Assembly (NCBI GenBank): GCA_015232935.1
Contig: JADFYT010000001.1
Span: 1-62,816, forward strand
Length of the DNA stretch: 62,816 nt
Direction: 5' to 3'
Origin: Desulfamplus sp.
GTDB taxonomy: Bacteria; Desulfobacterota; Desulfobacteria; Desulfobacterales; Desulfobacteraceae
Part shown: positions 26,588 through 36,800 of the stretch, one piece after another
Layout: each line of letters begins with the position of its first letter
Position numbering within the stretch: position 1 is the first letter of the stretch
Notes under the pieces: generated by a model
Told to the model about the DNA's origin: nothing
Databases searched by the model: none
Seen by the model: only the letters and a program-made list of their open reading frames with translations
Made by a program: the position numbers and the translations under genes

Positions 26588-26658
26588 CCGGCAAGGCCGG
26601 AGCGGGGTAGTGGCTCTCGGCCACAACGAAGAATGATGAGAACAGGAATAACTCATTA
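26588..26658 (+). promoter_or_regulatory. Structured leader element (family A), diverged copy
   Basis: Small stems CCGG/CCGG (26588-26600) and GTGGCT/GGCCAC (26610-26624) precede the linker CACAACGAAGAATGA. A 7-bp stem then pairs 26634-26640 with 26652-26658. The order (hairpin, linker, hairpin, ribosome site, ATG 21 bp later) copies that at 14288, 31897 and 43866 although most stem bases differ. Confidence 0.45.
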
Positions 26659-26679
26659 CTAAAAATGGAGATGCTGAAC

Positions 26680-28788
26680 ATGAAGTTAAAAATCAAATCA
26701 AAACTGATTCTGGGTGCTTTGGCTATGGCTATTATTCTGATGTCTTCATCTGCCGCAATTGTGTCGGTCATTGTTGGCAAACAGACCCGTACCGGAATTG
26801 ATGAAAACCTGACCAGAACAGTCAATATTATAAAAGACGAACTGACTGCTCACGAGAAAGCCATAATGGATCAGTGCAAACGTCTTGTCTCAAGCAGCGA
26901 CATGGCAAACGAGATCAAATTTCTCCATGATTACCCTGGCAAAGATTCCATGACCACTACCAGAAGCACTTTTGTTGGCAATGCAGGGACTCTTTTTCAA
27001 TCAGCATCCACCAATAAATTCAGTAGCATAGCCACATATGACATTGATGGCAACTTAACTACATTTGTCGTAGATAAAAAAAATGACCGCTATTTTGCGG
27101 GCTTTCACCTGCTTGATAAAACTGGTTCAGCATTCATGGGAGGAGAACTGGAAGGAAGCGATAAACTCAATGACGATAAATTTCTCGACAATGCTACCCA
27201 GCCTGAATTACCAATTAAACTTGATCTTTCAGATAGAGACATTTCATCAGAAACTGCAAAACTTACGATAAATCGCAATAGCCTCTCCATTCAAGTGATA
27301 ATACCACTTATGGGTAACGCATACAATCCTGCCACAGAACAGGTGGAACCAACTCCAATGGGGATATTGGTAACCTACTATGATATTTCCAATGAATTTG
27401 CCACAAAAATGAAAAAAATGACTGATCTTGACATTAACATATACATAAATGGAAAATATCTTGAAGGTACATTGAAATCCTATCAGGCGTATGAGACAAA
27501 AGAACCATTTAAAAGCAGCAAAGATCTTGAGTCACAAAAAATTTACATAGACGGATTCAAACTTGGTAATGATCAATATTTCCATGCACTTCTGCCTGTA
27601 TTTGACAAGGACAAACTTATCGGAACAATTGCTACCATACAGTCAGGCAGTCTAATATCCATAAATATCAAAACCATTCTCATTCAGCTTGGAGTTGTAA
27701 ATATATTATGCATTCTTCTGATTATCCCTGTAATCTATTTTTTATCCCTGCGGCTTTCAAAACCACTCAAAGAGGTGGTAAACAGACTCAAGGATATTGC
27801 ACAGGGAGAGGGAGATCTGACGATGCGCCTTGAAGAAAAGAGCCATGACGAGATAGGAGAGCTTGCCCACTGGTTCAATATTTTCATTGAAAAACTTCAG
27901 GCAATCATAGGACATATAGCTCTAAATTCCAAACAGCTCAACTTGTCGTCCCAGGATATGGCAAAGCTGTCAGGCCAGATGTCTGAAAACTCCTGCGATA
28001 TGGTGGGCAATCTTGACGCAACAAGCTCTTCAGTTGAAGGTGTTAATGAAAATTTTATCTCTGTGGCAGCCGCCATGGAGGAGTCAAGCACCAATCTGAG
28101 CATGATCGTGGCTGCCTCTGAAGAGATGGCTGTTACCATAAGCGAGGTCTCACGAAAGACGGAAAACGCAAGCAGGGTCTCCAATGAAGCTGTTGCAAGG
28201 GCAAGCGAAATCTCAGGCAGGATTAAAGAACTTGGCAACGCTGCCCAGAAAATCGGGAAGGTTACTGACATTATTAATGAAATATCCGAACAGACAAATC
28301 TTCTTTCACTTAATGCAACCATTGAAGCAGCCCGGGCGGGAGAAGCGGGCAAGGGATTTACAGTCGTGGCAGGCGAGATAAAAGAGCTTGCGAAACAGAC
28401 TGCTGTTGCAACAAAAGATATCAAGGAGCAGATCGACGGCATTCAACAATCCACAGAAAGAACAGCCAAGGATGTTGAAGATATTCTGGCTGTAATCAAT
28501 ACCGTCAATGAGACCGTGATATCAATTGTCTCTGATATTGGTGAACAATCCTCTGCAACCCAGGAGATAAACGAGAATGTTGCTCATGCATCTCAGGGTA
28601 TATCCGAGGTAAATCAGAGTATTGCCCAGAACTCAGCCATTGTTGTAAAGATTAATGGCAATATATCAAAGATTGATGCCCTTGCTCACAATATAGCCAA
28701 TCGAAGCTCCGATGTTGCAGACGGTGCCAAATCGCTTTTTAACCTTTCAGAAAAATTAGACGAGTTGGTCAAAAAATTTAAAATATAA
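26680..28788 (+). CDS. Methyl-accepting chemotaxis protein
   Basis: Membrane chemoreceptor of 702 residues from ATG 26680 (GGAG at 26667 is well spaced for this start; ATG 26665 is the upstream alternative). Transmembrane helices at about 8-32 and 327-350 flank a large Cache-like periplasmic sensor of about 290 residues. A HAMP domain follows (RLSKPLKEVVNRLKDIAQG). The signalling hairpin tip is EQTNLLSLNATIEAARAGEA. The ligand is unknown. A structured leader element lies immediately upstream. Confidence 0.92.
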   Translation: MKLKIKSKLILGALAMAIILMSSSAAIVSVIVGKQTRTGIDENLTRTVNIIKDELTAHEKAIMDQCKRLVSSSDMANEIKFLHDYPGKDSMTTTRSTFVGNAGTLFQSASTNKFSSIATYDIDGNLTTFVVDKKNDRYFAGFHLLDKTGSAFMGGELEGSDKLNDDKFLDNATQPELPIKLDLSDRDISSETAKLTINRNSLSIQVIIPLMGNAYNPATEQVEPTPMGILVTYYDISNEFATKMKKMTDLDINIYINGKYLEGTLKSYQAYETKEPFKSSKDLESQKIYIDGFKLGNDQYFHALLPVFDKDKLIGTIATIQSGSLISINIKTILIQLGVVNILCILLIIPVIYFLSLRLSKPLKEVVNRLKDIAQGEGDLTMRLEEKSHDEIGELAHWFNIFIEKLQAIIGHIALNSKQLNLSSQDMAKLSGQMSENSCDMVGNLDATSSSVEGVNENFISVAAAMEESSTNLSMIVAASEEMAVTISEVSRKTENASRVSNEAVARASEISGRIKELGNAAQKIGKVTDIINEISEQTNLLSLNATIEAARAGEAGKGFTVVAGEIKELAKQTAVATKDIKEQIDGIQQSTERTAKDVEDILAVINTVNETVISIVSDIGEQSSATQEINENVAHASQGISEVNQSIAQNSAIVVKINGNISKIDALAHNIANRSSDVADGAKSLFNLSEKLDELVKKFKI

Positions 28789-28825
28789 GTCAACAGTATT
28801 CCTGGACTATCCTGAGGGTGTATTT

Positions 28826-30709
28826 TTAAGCTTTTTGATTCATTTGGACGAGTTCAAGTTTCTGATTAATTCTGTGGGCAATGGCATAGGCATCGCTTGG
28901 AGTCTTGCCTGTCACAGGCCTTGCTATTTTGAGCTTGTGGAGATCAAAACCCTCTGTTGCTATATTTCTTGCGGAACTTTCAGTGTGTGATCTGTCAACC
29001 CTGGCATTTATTGATGACCCTGTTGTTTGTATCAGTATTTTTTCCACCAGTTCTAAAAGGTGTGACAGAAAATTGTATGTCTGGGTAGGAGTAACCGTTC
29101 CTCTTGGAAACAAGATCTCTTCCACTGGCATATTATTAAGAAACAGCATCATCTGGTAGTTGGCTATGCTTACCTTCAGTACATTCGCAGGTTTTTTCTC
29201 CTCAAAACGCTCCAGAGGAATCTTCTGAGTCTTGTCCCGCATAGCAGGAGAGAGAGTTATTTTAATCCATGCGTCAATAAGCTGCTGTATGATAATAAGC
29301 ATATGATAAATATCATTAGGCGTAACAATACGCTCTTCTCCAAACCGGCTTACAATCAGGTTAAACAACTCCGCAATGGACTCAATGTTTTTGCCGGCAT
29401 TCTGGCTCTTCTCAATCTGCTCAAGGGTGCTGTAACTGTAAGATACAACTTCATCCATCCGCTTTGTAATCTGCTCGGAGTTTTCATTGGCTTCACTCAT
29501 GTGCTCACTCATTCTGCCCATCATCCTGGTCTGTTCGACCATCAGATCGTTGATGGAAAGGGTGATGCTGTTCATTTTTCTGACCACCTCTTCAACCGTT
29601 TCAATGGATGAAACCGACAAGGGAATTTTCCCCAATATCTGATCCACTACATTGGTAATCTCTTCAGACATGGTGGCTGTCTGTTTTGCAAGGTTGCCAA
29701 CCTCTCTTGCAATTACAGCAAATCCTCTTCCCGCACTGCCGGCTTTTACCGCTTCAATATTGGCGTTTAAAGCAAGCACATGTGTCTGTGCCATTATCTC
29801 TTTTATGGTCTGGGTGGTTTTGGAGATACTGCTTGCCATGGAACTCAAGTCTGTAATCAGCTTTCTGGTCGAACGTGATTCTGCAAGGGCGGTTTCACTG
29901 ATCTGCCTGCTGTTTGTGACATTCTCGGCAATAACCTGGAACTTTGATGAACTCTGATCCACAGCCTGACTGAGCTTAAGAATGAGTTTTGTCACCTCTC
30001 TTGAGAAAGAGGCTACATCCTGGGCCTGCTGTGAAGTGCCCTGAGCAATCTCCTGAACCTTGAACGAAGATGTCATCAGCTCCCTTGATGCGGTTGTAAG
30101 TTCACCGGAGGTGTTTTCAATCTGCTCCTCCACAACCTTTTCCCACCGTTTCTGGTTTCGTTCTCTTGTAATGAGTTCCCATGTAATCATGATTCTATCA
30201 TCAATCATGTTTTTCTGGGAAATTGGCAAAGCATGTGCAGATATTATTTCACTGCCGATATCAAGGACAGATACTACCGGAAAATTTTTTCTGTTCTGGA
30301 ACACCGCTTTATGTTCTTGAGGATTAAGATAGAAATCAAAATAGTTATAGGTAATGAGTTCGTTCAAATCCTTGATTGGAAGCCAGGTGGATATCTTTTT
30401 AAAAATAGATGCAAAAAACGTATTGCAAAAGATTATTCTTCCGGTTGAATCAATGATTAAAATACCGGAATTGATATTATTTAGAAGCTCGTACTCCCTG
30501 TTATACCTTTTTCTGGATAGTGCGAAAAAGAGCACTCCTGGAAAAAGAACTGCAAAGAATATGGATAATCTCAAGAGAGTCCGCTCCCTAAAATACAAGA
30601 TTCCAAAAATGGCACTTGCACCTTCGAGAACAAGAACCAAGACACATGATAACAAAAAGCATCTTAAAATTATTGAGACAGGAATTTTTTTTAATAATGT
30701 TATTATCAA
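28826..30709 (-). CDS. Chemoreceptor with PAS sensor and unusual C-terminal domain
   Basis: 627-residue MCP-like protein. Two N-terminal transmembrane helices (about 12-32 and 45-63) are followed by a cytosolic PAS domain (about 70-185; NINSGILIIDSTGRIIFCN) and a signalling domain with QTHVLALNANIEAVKAGSAG. Unlike standard MCPs, about 170 residues continue beyond the signalling coiled coil (NDIYHMLIIIQQLIDAWIKI to the end), with no known domain recognised. The only upstream start is TTG at 30709, right after an in-frame stop, with a poor ribosome site, so expression may be low or the start mis-set. Confidence 0.83.
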   Translation of the reverse strand: MIITLLKKIPVSIILRCFLLSCVLVLVLEGASAIFGILYFRERTLLRLSIFFAVLFPGVLFFALSRKRYNREYELLNNINSGILIIDSTGRIIFCNTFFASIFKKISTWLPIKDLNELITYNYFDFYLNPQEHKAVFQNRKNFPVVSVLDIGSEIISAHALPISQKNMIDDRIMITWELITRERNQKRWEKVVEEQIENTSGELTTASRELMTSSFKVQEIAQGTSQQAQDVASFSREVTKLILKLSQAVDQSSSKFQVIAENVTNSRQISETALAESRSTRKLITDLSSMASSISKTTQTIKEIMAQTHVLALNANIEAVKAGSAGRGFAVIAREVGNLAKQTATMSEEITNVVDQILGKIPLSVSSIETVEEVVRKMNSITLSINDLMVEQTRMMGRMSEHMSEANENSEQITKRMDEVVSYSYSTLEQIEKSQNAGKNIESIAELFNLIVSRFGEERIVTPNDIYHMLIIIQQLIDAWIKITLSPAMRDKTQKIPLERFEEKKPANVLKVSIANYQMMLFLNNMPVEEILFPRGTVTPTQTYNFLSHLLELVEKILIQTTGSSINARVDRSHTESSARNIATEGFDLHKLKIARPVTGKTPSDAYAIAHRINQKLELVQMNQKA

Positions 30710-31041
30710 TTATCACGACCTGATTATTTTTTATGCAACTGATAGAGAATCTATCCAATGCCTGGGATTTGGTGGACAATCACACAGACCTGTTCCCTCT
30801 ATGTTTTTTTGATTCTTGTTTGTACCTGTGAGTTCTTATTTGTACCTGTGAGTGCATGGGCTGTTTAGCAACTCTTCACAAAAACAAAATTGCAAGATAA
30901 TAATAGTTTCAGCCGGATTAATCAAGGCTATCAGATTTCTTTTTGTTGTCTTTTCTTTTTGTTGCCTTCAAAAAAAGGTGTTATCAAGTTTTTGCCATTG
31001 GAGCTTGCGGCACGCCATAAGAAAATGGCTTAATACGAATA
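30710..31041. other. Intergenic region
   Basis: 332 bp with no gene seen. It should contain the promoter of the TTG-started chemoreceptor on the minus strand. The only structure noted is the tandem pair at 30813-30852. Confidence 0.5.
30813..30852. repeat. Two 20-bp tandem direct repeats
   Basis: TTCTTGTTTGTACCTGTGAG and TTCTTATTTGTACCTGTGAG lie head to tail with one difference, about 100 bp upstream of the minus-strand chemoreceptor. Either a regulator site or one of the slippage duplications common here. Confidence 0.85.
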
Positions 31042-31422
31042 TCAAATCTGAAAAATGGCTTCAACCTCGATATCAGCACCCATAGGCAGAGCCCCAACCT
31101 GAAAAGCACTTCGTGCCGGAAAAGGCTCTTTAAAATATTGGGCATACACCTCGTTTACCGCCTTAAAATTGGTTATATCTGCAAGAAAAATTGTTATTTT
31201 TACAGCATTGTCAAAAGTTGTACCCGCTTCTTTTGCAATCGCCGCTATGTTTTTGAAAACCATATGAGCCTTATCCTCAATAGTTCCGCCAATAAGATTA
31301 CCCGAAGAAGGGTCTATTGGAAGCTGACCTGATGTAAAAAGAAGATTGCCAGCGACTACCCCTTGAGAATAGGGGCCAATTGCTGCCGGAGCCGCATCAG
31401 TCTTGATGATTTTTTTTGACAT
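31042..31422 (-). CDS. ridA: RidA family enamine/imine deaminase
   Basis: 126-residue cytosolic protein of the RidA (YjgF/YER057c/UK114) family, which hydrolyses reactive 2-aminoacrylate-type imines formed by PLP enzymes. Diagnostic segments are AIGPYSQGVVAGNLLFTSGQ, the conserved Arg in FPARSAFQV and the C-terminal ADIEVEAIF. Length is normal. ATG 31422 has GGAGG nine bases upstream; the 13-residue longer frame from 31461 has no ribosome site. Confidence 0.93.
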   Translation of the reverse strand: MSKKIIKTDAAPAAIGPYSQGVVAGNLLFTSGQLPIDPSSGNLIGGTIEDKAHMVFKNIAAIAKEAGTTFDNAVKITIFLADITNFKAVNEVYAQYFKEPFPARSAFQVGALPMGADIEVEAIFQI

Positions 31423-31452
31423 TGTAATCCTCCATAATAATACTGTCCGTAA

Positions 31453-31497
31453 AATAAACACTCATGGCTCTTGTGTGGCCACACCGAATCATGAAAA
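31453..31497 (-). repeat. Family-B palindromic core, inverted copy
   Basis: On the minus strand this reads TTTTCATGATTCGGTGTGGC, then CACACAAGAGCCATGAGTG, then TTTATT, close to the shared core along its full 45 bp. It overlaps the ribosome-site side of ridA's upstream region. Confidence 0.65.
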
Positions 31498-31896
31498 CCG
31501 GAATGAGTTTTCATGGCAGATGACGGGCCAAACTGTGCTGTAAAAAAACAGCGTCATCAGATAATCATCTTCATGACTCAAGGTCAACCAATTTTTCTTG
31601 ATTAAACTTCATCCTTTATAGCACTCAACTTTCCAGTGCTCATACTCGTTAAAATTCATATCTCATATGCATTGGATTTGATTCTTGATGATGATTATTG
31701 TTTTCGTTGCTGTTATGTTGATATAAGAAATAGTACATGTTATATTTTCAGCCTTTTTACAATAAAGGAATTTCTGTTTTTTCTTCATAATATCAATACT
31801 CGTGAGTCGTAACTTCTCATTTCCTGTACGATATGTCAGGGGTCAAACTCCAATTCAACACTACATGCAGTGGTAATTGGAAGAACTTGTTTTCAT

Positions 31897-31978
31897 GACA
31901 ACGGCCATGCCCTGATGGGCACAACAAAAAATTAAAGTCTCATGATTACAGCTATTTTTAATAGACTTTCACATAAAA
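31897..31978 (+). promoter_or_regulatory. Structured leader element (family A), copy 2
   Basis: Hairpin 1 TGCCC-TGAT-GGGCA is at 31908-31921 and the linker CACAACAAAAAATTA follows. Hairpin 2 pairs 31932-31940 with 31963-31971 with one mismatch. The element ends about 20 bp before the epimerase ATG and just upstream of its AAGGAG. Confidence 0.6.
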
Positions 31979-31998
31979 AAGGAGCTTGAAAACCATAT

Positions 31999-33621
31999 AT
32001 GGCAGATAAATATTTCATAAAATATATTGATGTAAAAGAGCCTGTAGAGACAATTTTCGGATGGCACGAAAAACAGGGAGCTTTTGAACGTCTGACACCC
32101 CCCTGGATGAGACTCAAAAACATACACAAAACAGGAAACGGCATCAAAACCGGAGCCAGGGTGAATATGGATATATGCTTTGCAGGCATTCCGGTTCCGA
32201 TGAGGGCTGAACATACAGGATATGCAAAAAACAAATTTTTTAGAGACCGGCTGCATGGAGGCCCTTTTTCAAAGTGGGAACATACCCACACCTTTTATTC
32301 TCCTGCTGATAACGAAATACCCTCTACCGCAAACCGGAATCTCTCCTCTACTTCCAGCAATACACTTACTTCCGGCAACACACTCAAAACACCTGACAAC
32401 ACAATCGGCTTCTCCCCACACATAGCTATCTCAAGACTTGAAGACAGAATTGACTATGCCCTTCCCTTCCATATACCCGACAAATGGCATGAGTTTATCA
32501 AGGCAGAACTTTACCGCCTGTTTAACTACCGACACACTGTTATGGTAACAGATCTTGAACGACACAGAAATCACGAACTCCGTAAAAACCAGATGGATTC
32601 CAATGACGCACACACAACCAGCTTAAAACCCTTGTCTGTTTTGATATCTGGCGCAAGTGGCCCTGTGGGTAAAGCACTGATTCCATTTTTGACTACAGGC
32701 GGCCACAGAGTCATCAAACTTGTAAGGAATACTCCTTCAATAAAACATGATCCTGAAAATGGAGAGAGATCTTCAAAAGAGATATCAAATATTACAGACA
32801 AACCGGTTCTGAAAGCTGTTAATGAAATAAAGTGGGATCCTTACACAGGGATGCTTGATCTTGAACCGGCGGGCAAAATCGACGTAGTGATAAACTTGAA
32901 TGGCTATCACATAGGGTCAGGAAGATGGACTGACCAGAGAAAAGATATCATAATCAAAAGCAGAAATCTCTCCACTACCCTTTTGGCTGACCGCATAGCG
33001 TTACTTCCTTCCGACCTCAGGCCTGAGCTTTTTATTTCAGCGTCAGCCACAGGTTTTTACGGAGATTGCGGAGATGAATGCTTGAATGAAAACAGTTGCA
33101 GCGGTAATCTGTTTATCTCTCAAGTATGCCAGGAATGGGAAAATTGTGCCATCAAGGCTCAAGAGGCAGGAATCAGAACTGTATTTGCCCGTATGGGTGT
33201 CGTGCTTACACCTGCGGGCGGGGCACTTGAGCGGCTTCTTCCGGGTTTTATGATGGGACTTGGGGCAAAAATAGGAAGCGGTGAACAGTACATGAGCTGG
33301 ATCAGCATGGATGATCTTGTATATGCTCTGCACCATATTATAATGAACAACTCAATTCATGGAGCGGTAAATATAATCTCCCCCAATCCTGTAACCAATT
33401 CTGTTTTTACGCAAACGCTTGGCAAAGTTCTCTCACGACCTGCCAGATTTACCCTGCCAGCCTCTTTGATCCGCATGGTATGGGGTGAAATGGGTCATGA
33501 GGTACTTCTGGCAAGCACCAGGGTTACACCGGAAAGGCTTATAAATTCAGGGTTCAAATTTTCACATCCAAGCCTTGAACAGGCACTGTGCCACCTGCTT
33601 GGCAAAATTGGAAATGATTAA
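31999..33621 (+). CDS. SRPBCC domain fused to TIGR01777-type NAD-dependent epimerase
   Basis: 540-residue fusion. The N-terminal part (1-190) is an SRPBCC/cyclase-dehydrase-like lipid- or polyketide-binding fold (ETIFGWHEKQGAFERLTPPW). The C-terminal part (about 210-540) is an SDR39U1/YfcH-type epimerase with nucleotide motif ISGASGPVGKALIPFL, NLNGYHIGSGRW, SATGFYGDCG and ARMGVVLTPAGGALE. The pairing is a known architecture in TIGR01777 proteins, but the reaction is unknown. Two polar insertions stand out: a Ser/Thr/Asn-rich stretch at about 100-135 inside the SRPBCC part and a charged loop near 250-270 inside the Rossmann fold. AAGGAG precedes the ATG. Confidence 0.87.
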   Translation: MADKYFIKYIDVKEPVETIFGWHEKQGAFERLTPPWMRLKNIHKTGNGIKTGARVNMDICFAGIPVPMRAEHTGYAKNKFFRDRLHGGPFSKWEHTHTFYSPADNEIPSTANRNLSSTSSNTLTSGNTLKTPDNTIGFSPHIAISRLEDRIDYALPFHIPDKWHEFIKAELYRLFNYRHTVMVTDLERHRNHELRKNQMDSNDAHTTSLKPLSVLISGASGPVGKALIPFLTTGGHRVIKLVRNTPSIKHDPENGERSSKEISNITDKPVLKAVNEIKWDPYTGMLDLEPAGKIDVVINLNGYHIGSGRWTDQRKDIIIKSRNLSTTLLADRIALLPSDLRPELFISASATGFYGDCGDECLNENSCSGNLFISQVCQEWENCAIKAQEAGIRTVFARMGVVLTPAGGALERLLPGFMMGLGAKIGSGEQYMSWISMDDLVYALHHIIMNNSIHGAVNIISPNPVTNSVFTQTLGKVLSRPARFTLPASLIRMVWGEMGHEVLLASTRVTPERLINSGFKFSHPSLEQALCHLLGKIGND

Positions 33622-33709
33622 AAATGCCAGAAGAAACCTGAAAATTTTATTTGAGGAAGTCAGTGCAAATCAATTTGCCGTTTTAAAAAAACGATTCACT
33701 GCGGTGTGA

Positions 33710-33777
33710 ATGCTCCAAGTTGTTAAAGCGGTATTTTAAAAAAAATGCTCTAAATTGTTAAAGCGGTATTTAAAAAA
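33710..33777. repeat. Two about 34-bp tandem repeats
   Basis: Units 33710-33744 and 33745-33777 share ATGCTC, then TTGTTAAAGCGGTATTT and an A run. They lie 100-170 bp upstream of the next gene. Confidence 0.85.
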
Positions 33778-33879
33778 CTACGGACTCCCTTATGTCAACA
33801 GCGCATATCATGACGAGAGATGTTTTGAATTAATGATGAGATCAAAGAATGACCGGAAGCTGAAGGAGGATGGTGAAAA

Positions 33880-36800
33880 ATGAGCCTGAGAAAAACAACC
33901 CTGCTCATCATTATATTTTGTTTCACGATACTTGTTGCAACTCTTTTTATTACAACCCGGAACATCACTTACAATAAATTTGAAGCACTTGAAGACAAAT
34001 TCATAATAGCCAACCTTAATCGCAGTATGAATGCTATTTCAGCAATCATCACAAATCTTGACATGCTGGTTGCAGACTGGGCATTCTGGGATGACACCTA
34101 CCTATTTTTACAAGGAAAAAAAGAGGATTACATAACATCTAATCTTCCTATTCAAACCTTTAATAACCAGAACAACAATATTATTATTCTGCTCAATACA
34201 AAAAAAGAGCTGGTCTGGGGAAAATACCTTTCTCCATCAGGAGAGGAGTTGCTTGCATTGCCGCCAGGGACTATAGAGACGGTTACCCGGTTTATTAACA
34301 ATCCAGCTGAACCCGGAGACAACAAAAAAGGTTTTAAAGGCATTCTTTTATCTGGAAACTTGATCTACATGGCTGCATGTCGGCCGGTATTGACAAGCAA
34401 CCAGGAGGGACCATCTGTTGGATGGTGCTTCATGGCACGGGAACTTGAGCATAAAACTGTCGAGAGCCTGGAAGAGCGTATAGAGCTGGATCTGGAGATT
34501 GCCGGAATTGATGACAAGAAGATGCTTGTGCATCTTTCTGATTCACCATTAATAGAAAAGGAAAAGGATTCTCTGGTATGTTTCGGTATTATCAAGGATC
34601 TTAAAGGAGAACCTGCCGCTGTTATAAGTGTAAGAGCATCCAGAGAAATTTTTGCTTCAGGGGTAGCTGTATTGCACATGATCCTCATGGCCATTATTGT
34701 CACTGGTCTTTTCATGGGGGGACTCTCAATGTTTTTTCTTGAAAAAGGAGTTCTCAAACGGATATTGACACTTAATTCTCAAGTGCAGTCTGTCACCAAA
34801 TCCTGTATTAACAAGGGGGTAGGCATACCAGGAAACGACGAGATCGCGTCTCTTGCCAGAAGCATACAAAATATGCTGGTCAAGCTGCAGGAAAATGAAT
34901 CATTCCTAACCCAGATTCTTGCCTCCATTCCGGCAGGAATTGTTGTTATTGATGAAAAATCAGGTGTTATCAAGGAAATCAGCCTGAACGCCCTTCGCAT
35001 GCTTGACAAAAAATATGAAGATGTGGTCGGAACAAATTACATTCAGTTTCTGTTACCATACCCGGCTGAAATATTTGAGAGTCTCGAAGAGGACAGAGAT
35101 CATAACCGGATTATTATCAAATCCATGGAAACCATCCTTATAACTACAAATGGCGATGAGATTCCGGTCATTAGATCTGTTGCCAGAATAATAAGAGAGG
35201 GCAGACCCATGCTGCTTGAAATGTTCCTGGATTTTACAGATCTTCATGAAGTGCAAAAAGCATTAAGTGAGTCTGAAGAAAAATACAAAACTCTCTTTAT
35301 GAACACCGGCAATGCCGCCATTCTTGTTGCCGAGGACACAACCATCAGGCTTGCCAACCAGGAGTTCATAAAACTTGCCAAAGTTCCAGGAACTGAATGG
35401 GTGGAAGGCAGATCCTGGGTGGATTTCTTTCATACTGAAGAGGTGAACAGGATGATGGAATTTCACAAATTACGAAGAAGCGATCAAAGTCATGCCGCAC
35501 CAAGGCAGTACGAAACCCGTTTCATTAACCACCATGGTGAAATACGGTTTGTAAGCCTTACCGTGGCCATGCTTCCAGGAACAACCATGAGCGTATGCTC
35601 CATACTCGACATAACAGACTGGAAAAAAGCCGAACAGGATCTTGCAAAAAAGGCCTTTTTTGACTCTCTTACCAATCTTCCCAACCGTCAGCTATTCAAT
35701 AACCGGCTTGAACATGCACTTGACTTTGCCCGCCGCAATGAAAACATGATCGGGGTTTTTCTTCTGGATATTGATGATTTTAAAAACGTAAATGACAGTA
35801 TGGGGCACCAATCCGGTGACAAGGTTTTACAGGAGATATCCATGAGGCTTAACAATCGCCTCCGCAGATGTGATACCCTCGCCAGGCTCGGTGGCGATGA
35901 ATTCAGCCTGATTATTCAGGATCTTGATGATATCGGAGAGCTGTGCAAGATTGCTGATACTATAATTGATGATTTCAAGCTGCCGTTCACTATAAACTCC
36001 ATGGAATTTTATTTAGGTGTGAGCATTGGTATATCCGTCTTTCCAAATGATGGACATGATGCTGAAATGTTGATTAAAAACGCCGATCTTGCCATGTATC
36101 AATCAAAACAGCAAGGAAAAAACAGATACAAGATTTTTACTGAAGAGCTAAATTCCAAAGCACAACGAAGAGTGGCTCTTGAAAGAGATCTGCGTCAGGC
36201 CATTGCGACAGAGAACTTTGAGGTGTACTACCAGCCCAAAATATTTATTGAAAATGGTACAGTTTATGGTATGGAGGCACTTGTAAGGGGCAAAAGAGCG
36301 GACGGAACCATGATCCCCCCTGGTGAATTTATCCCGTTTGCAGAGGAGAGCGGCCTTGTAGTGCCTCTTGACATGATTGTTCTGAAAAAAGCATGCCTTG
36401 ATACTGTACGCTGGATCAGCCAGAATAACAGTTCAAGCGACAAGAACCCGAGCGATAATAATGGCCAGAGCTACAAGAACAACCTGAACGGCAAGAATAA
36501 TCATGGTCGTTTGATCAATCAAAAAGACAGGAACAGCCGGAACCTTGTTGTATCTGTCAATATTTCAACAAGACATTTCCATATTAAAGGATTTGTAGAG
36601 TCTGTTCAGGAGATCCTCAAACTGACAGGCCTTCCGCCATCATCTCTTGAACTTGAAGTGACTGAAACAGCCTTGATGAAGGATATCAGCCAGGCAATGA
36701 ACGCCATCGAACAGCTAAGCAGCCTTGGCATCTCATTTTCCCTGGATGACTTTGGCACAGGCTATTCCTCTCTTTACTATCTGAGCAACCTGCCATTTCA

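Larger units (their letters stand above)
26229..26679. other. Intergenic region with repeats and an MCP leader
   Basis: The gap holds a 16-bp tandem pair (26242-26257 and 26259-26274), a small hairpin CCCTAA/TTAGGG (26305-26320), a family-B repeat core (26389-26432) and a family-A leader element (26588-26658). No gene is seen. Confidence 0.6.
31423..31998. other. Intergenic region
   Basis: 576 bp between divergent ridA and the epimerase gene, with no gene. It contains an inverted family-B core (31453-31497), a stretch at 31551-31580 (GCGTCATCAGATAATC) resembling the interior of the 54.6-kb MITE, and the family-A leader element near its right end. Confidence 0.55.

Noticed and set aside
26588..26658. 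GEMM-type cyclic-di-GMP riboswitch before the chemoreceptor
   Set aside because: The conserved GEMM core (GGGACGCAAAGCC-like) is absent; only generic hairpins are seen.
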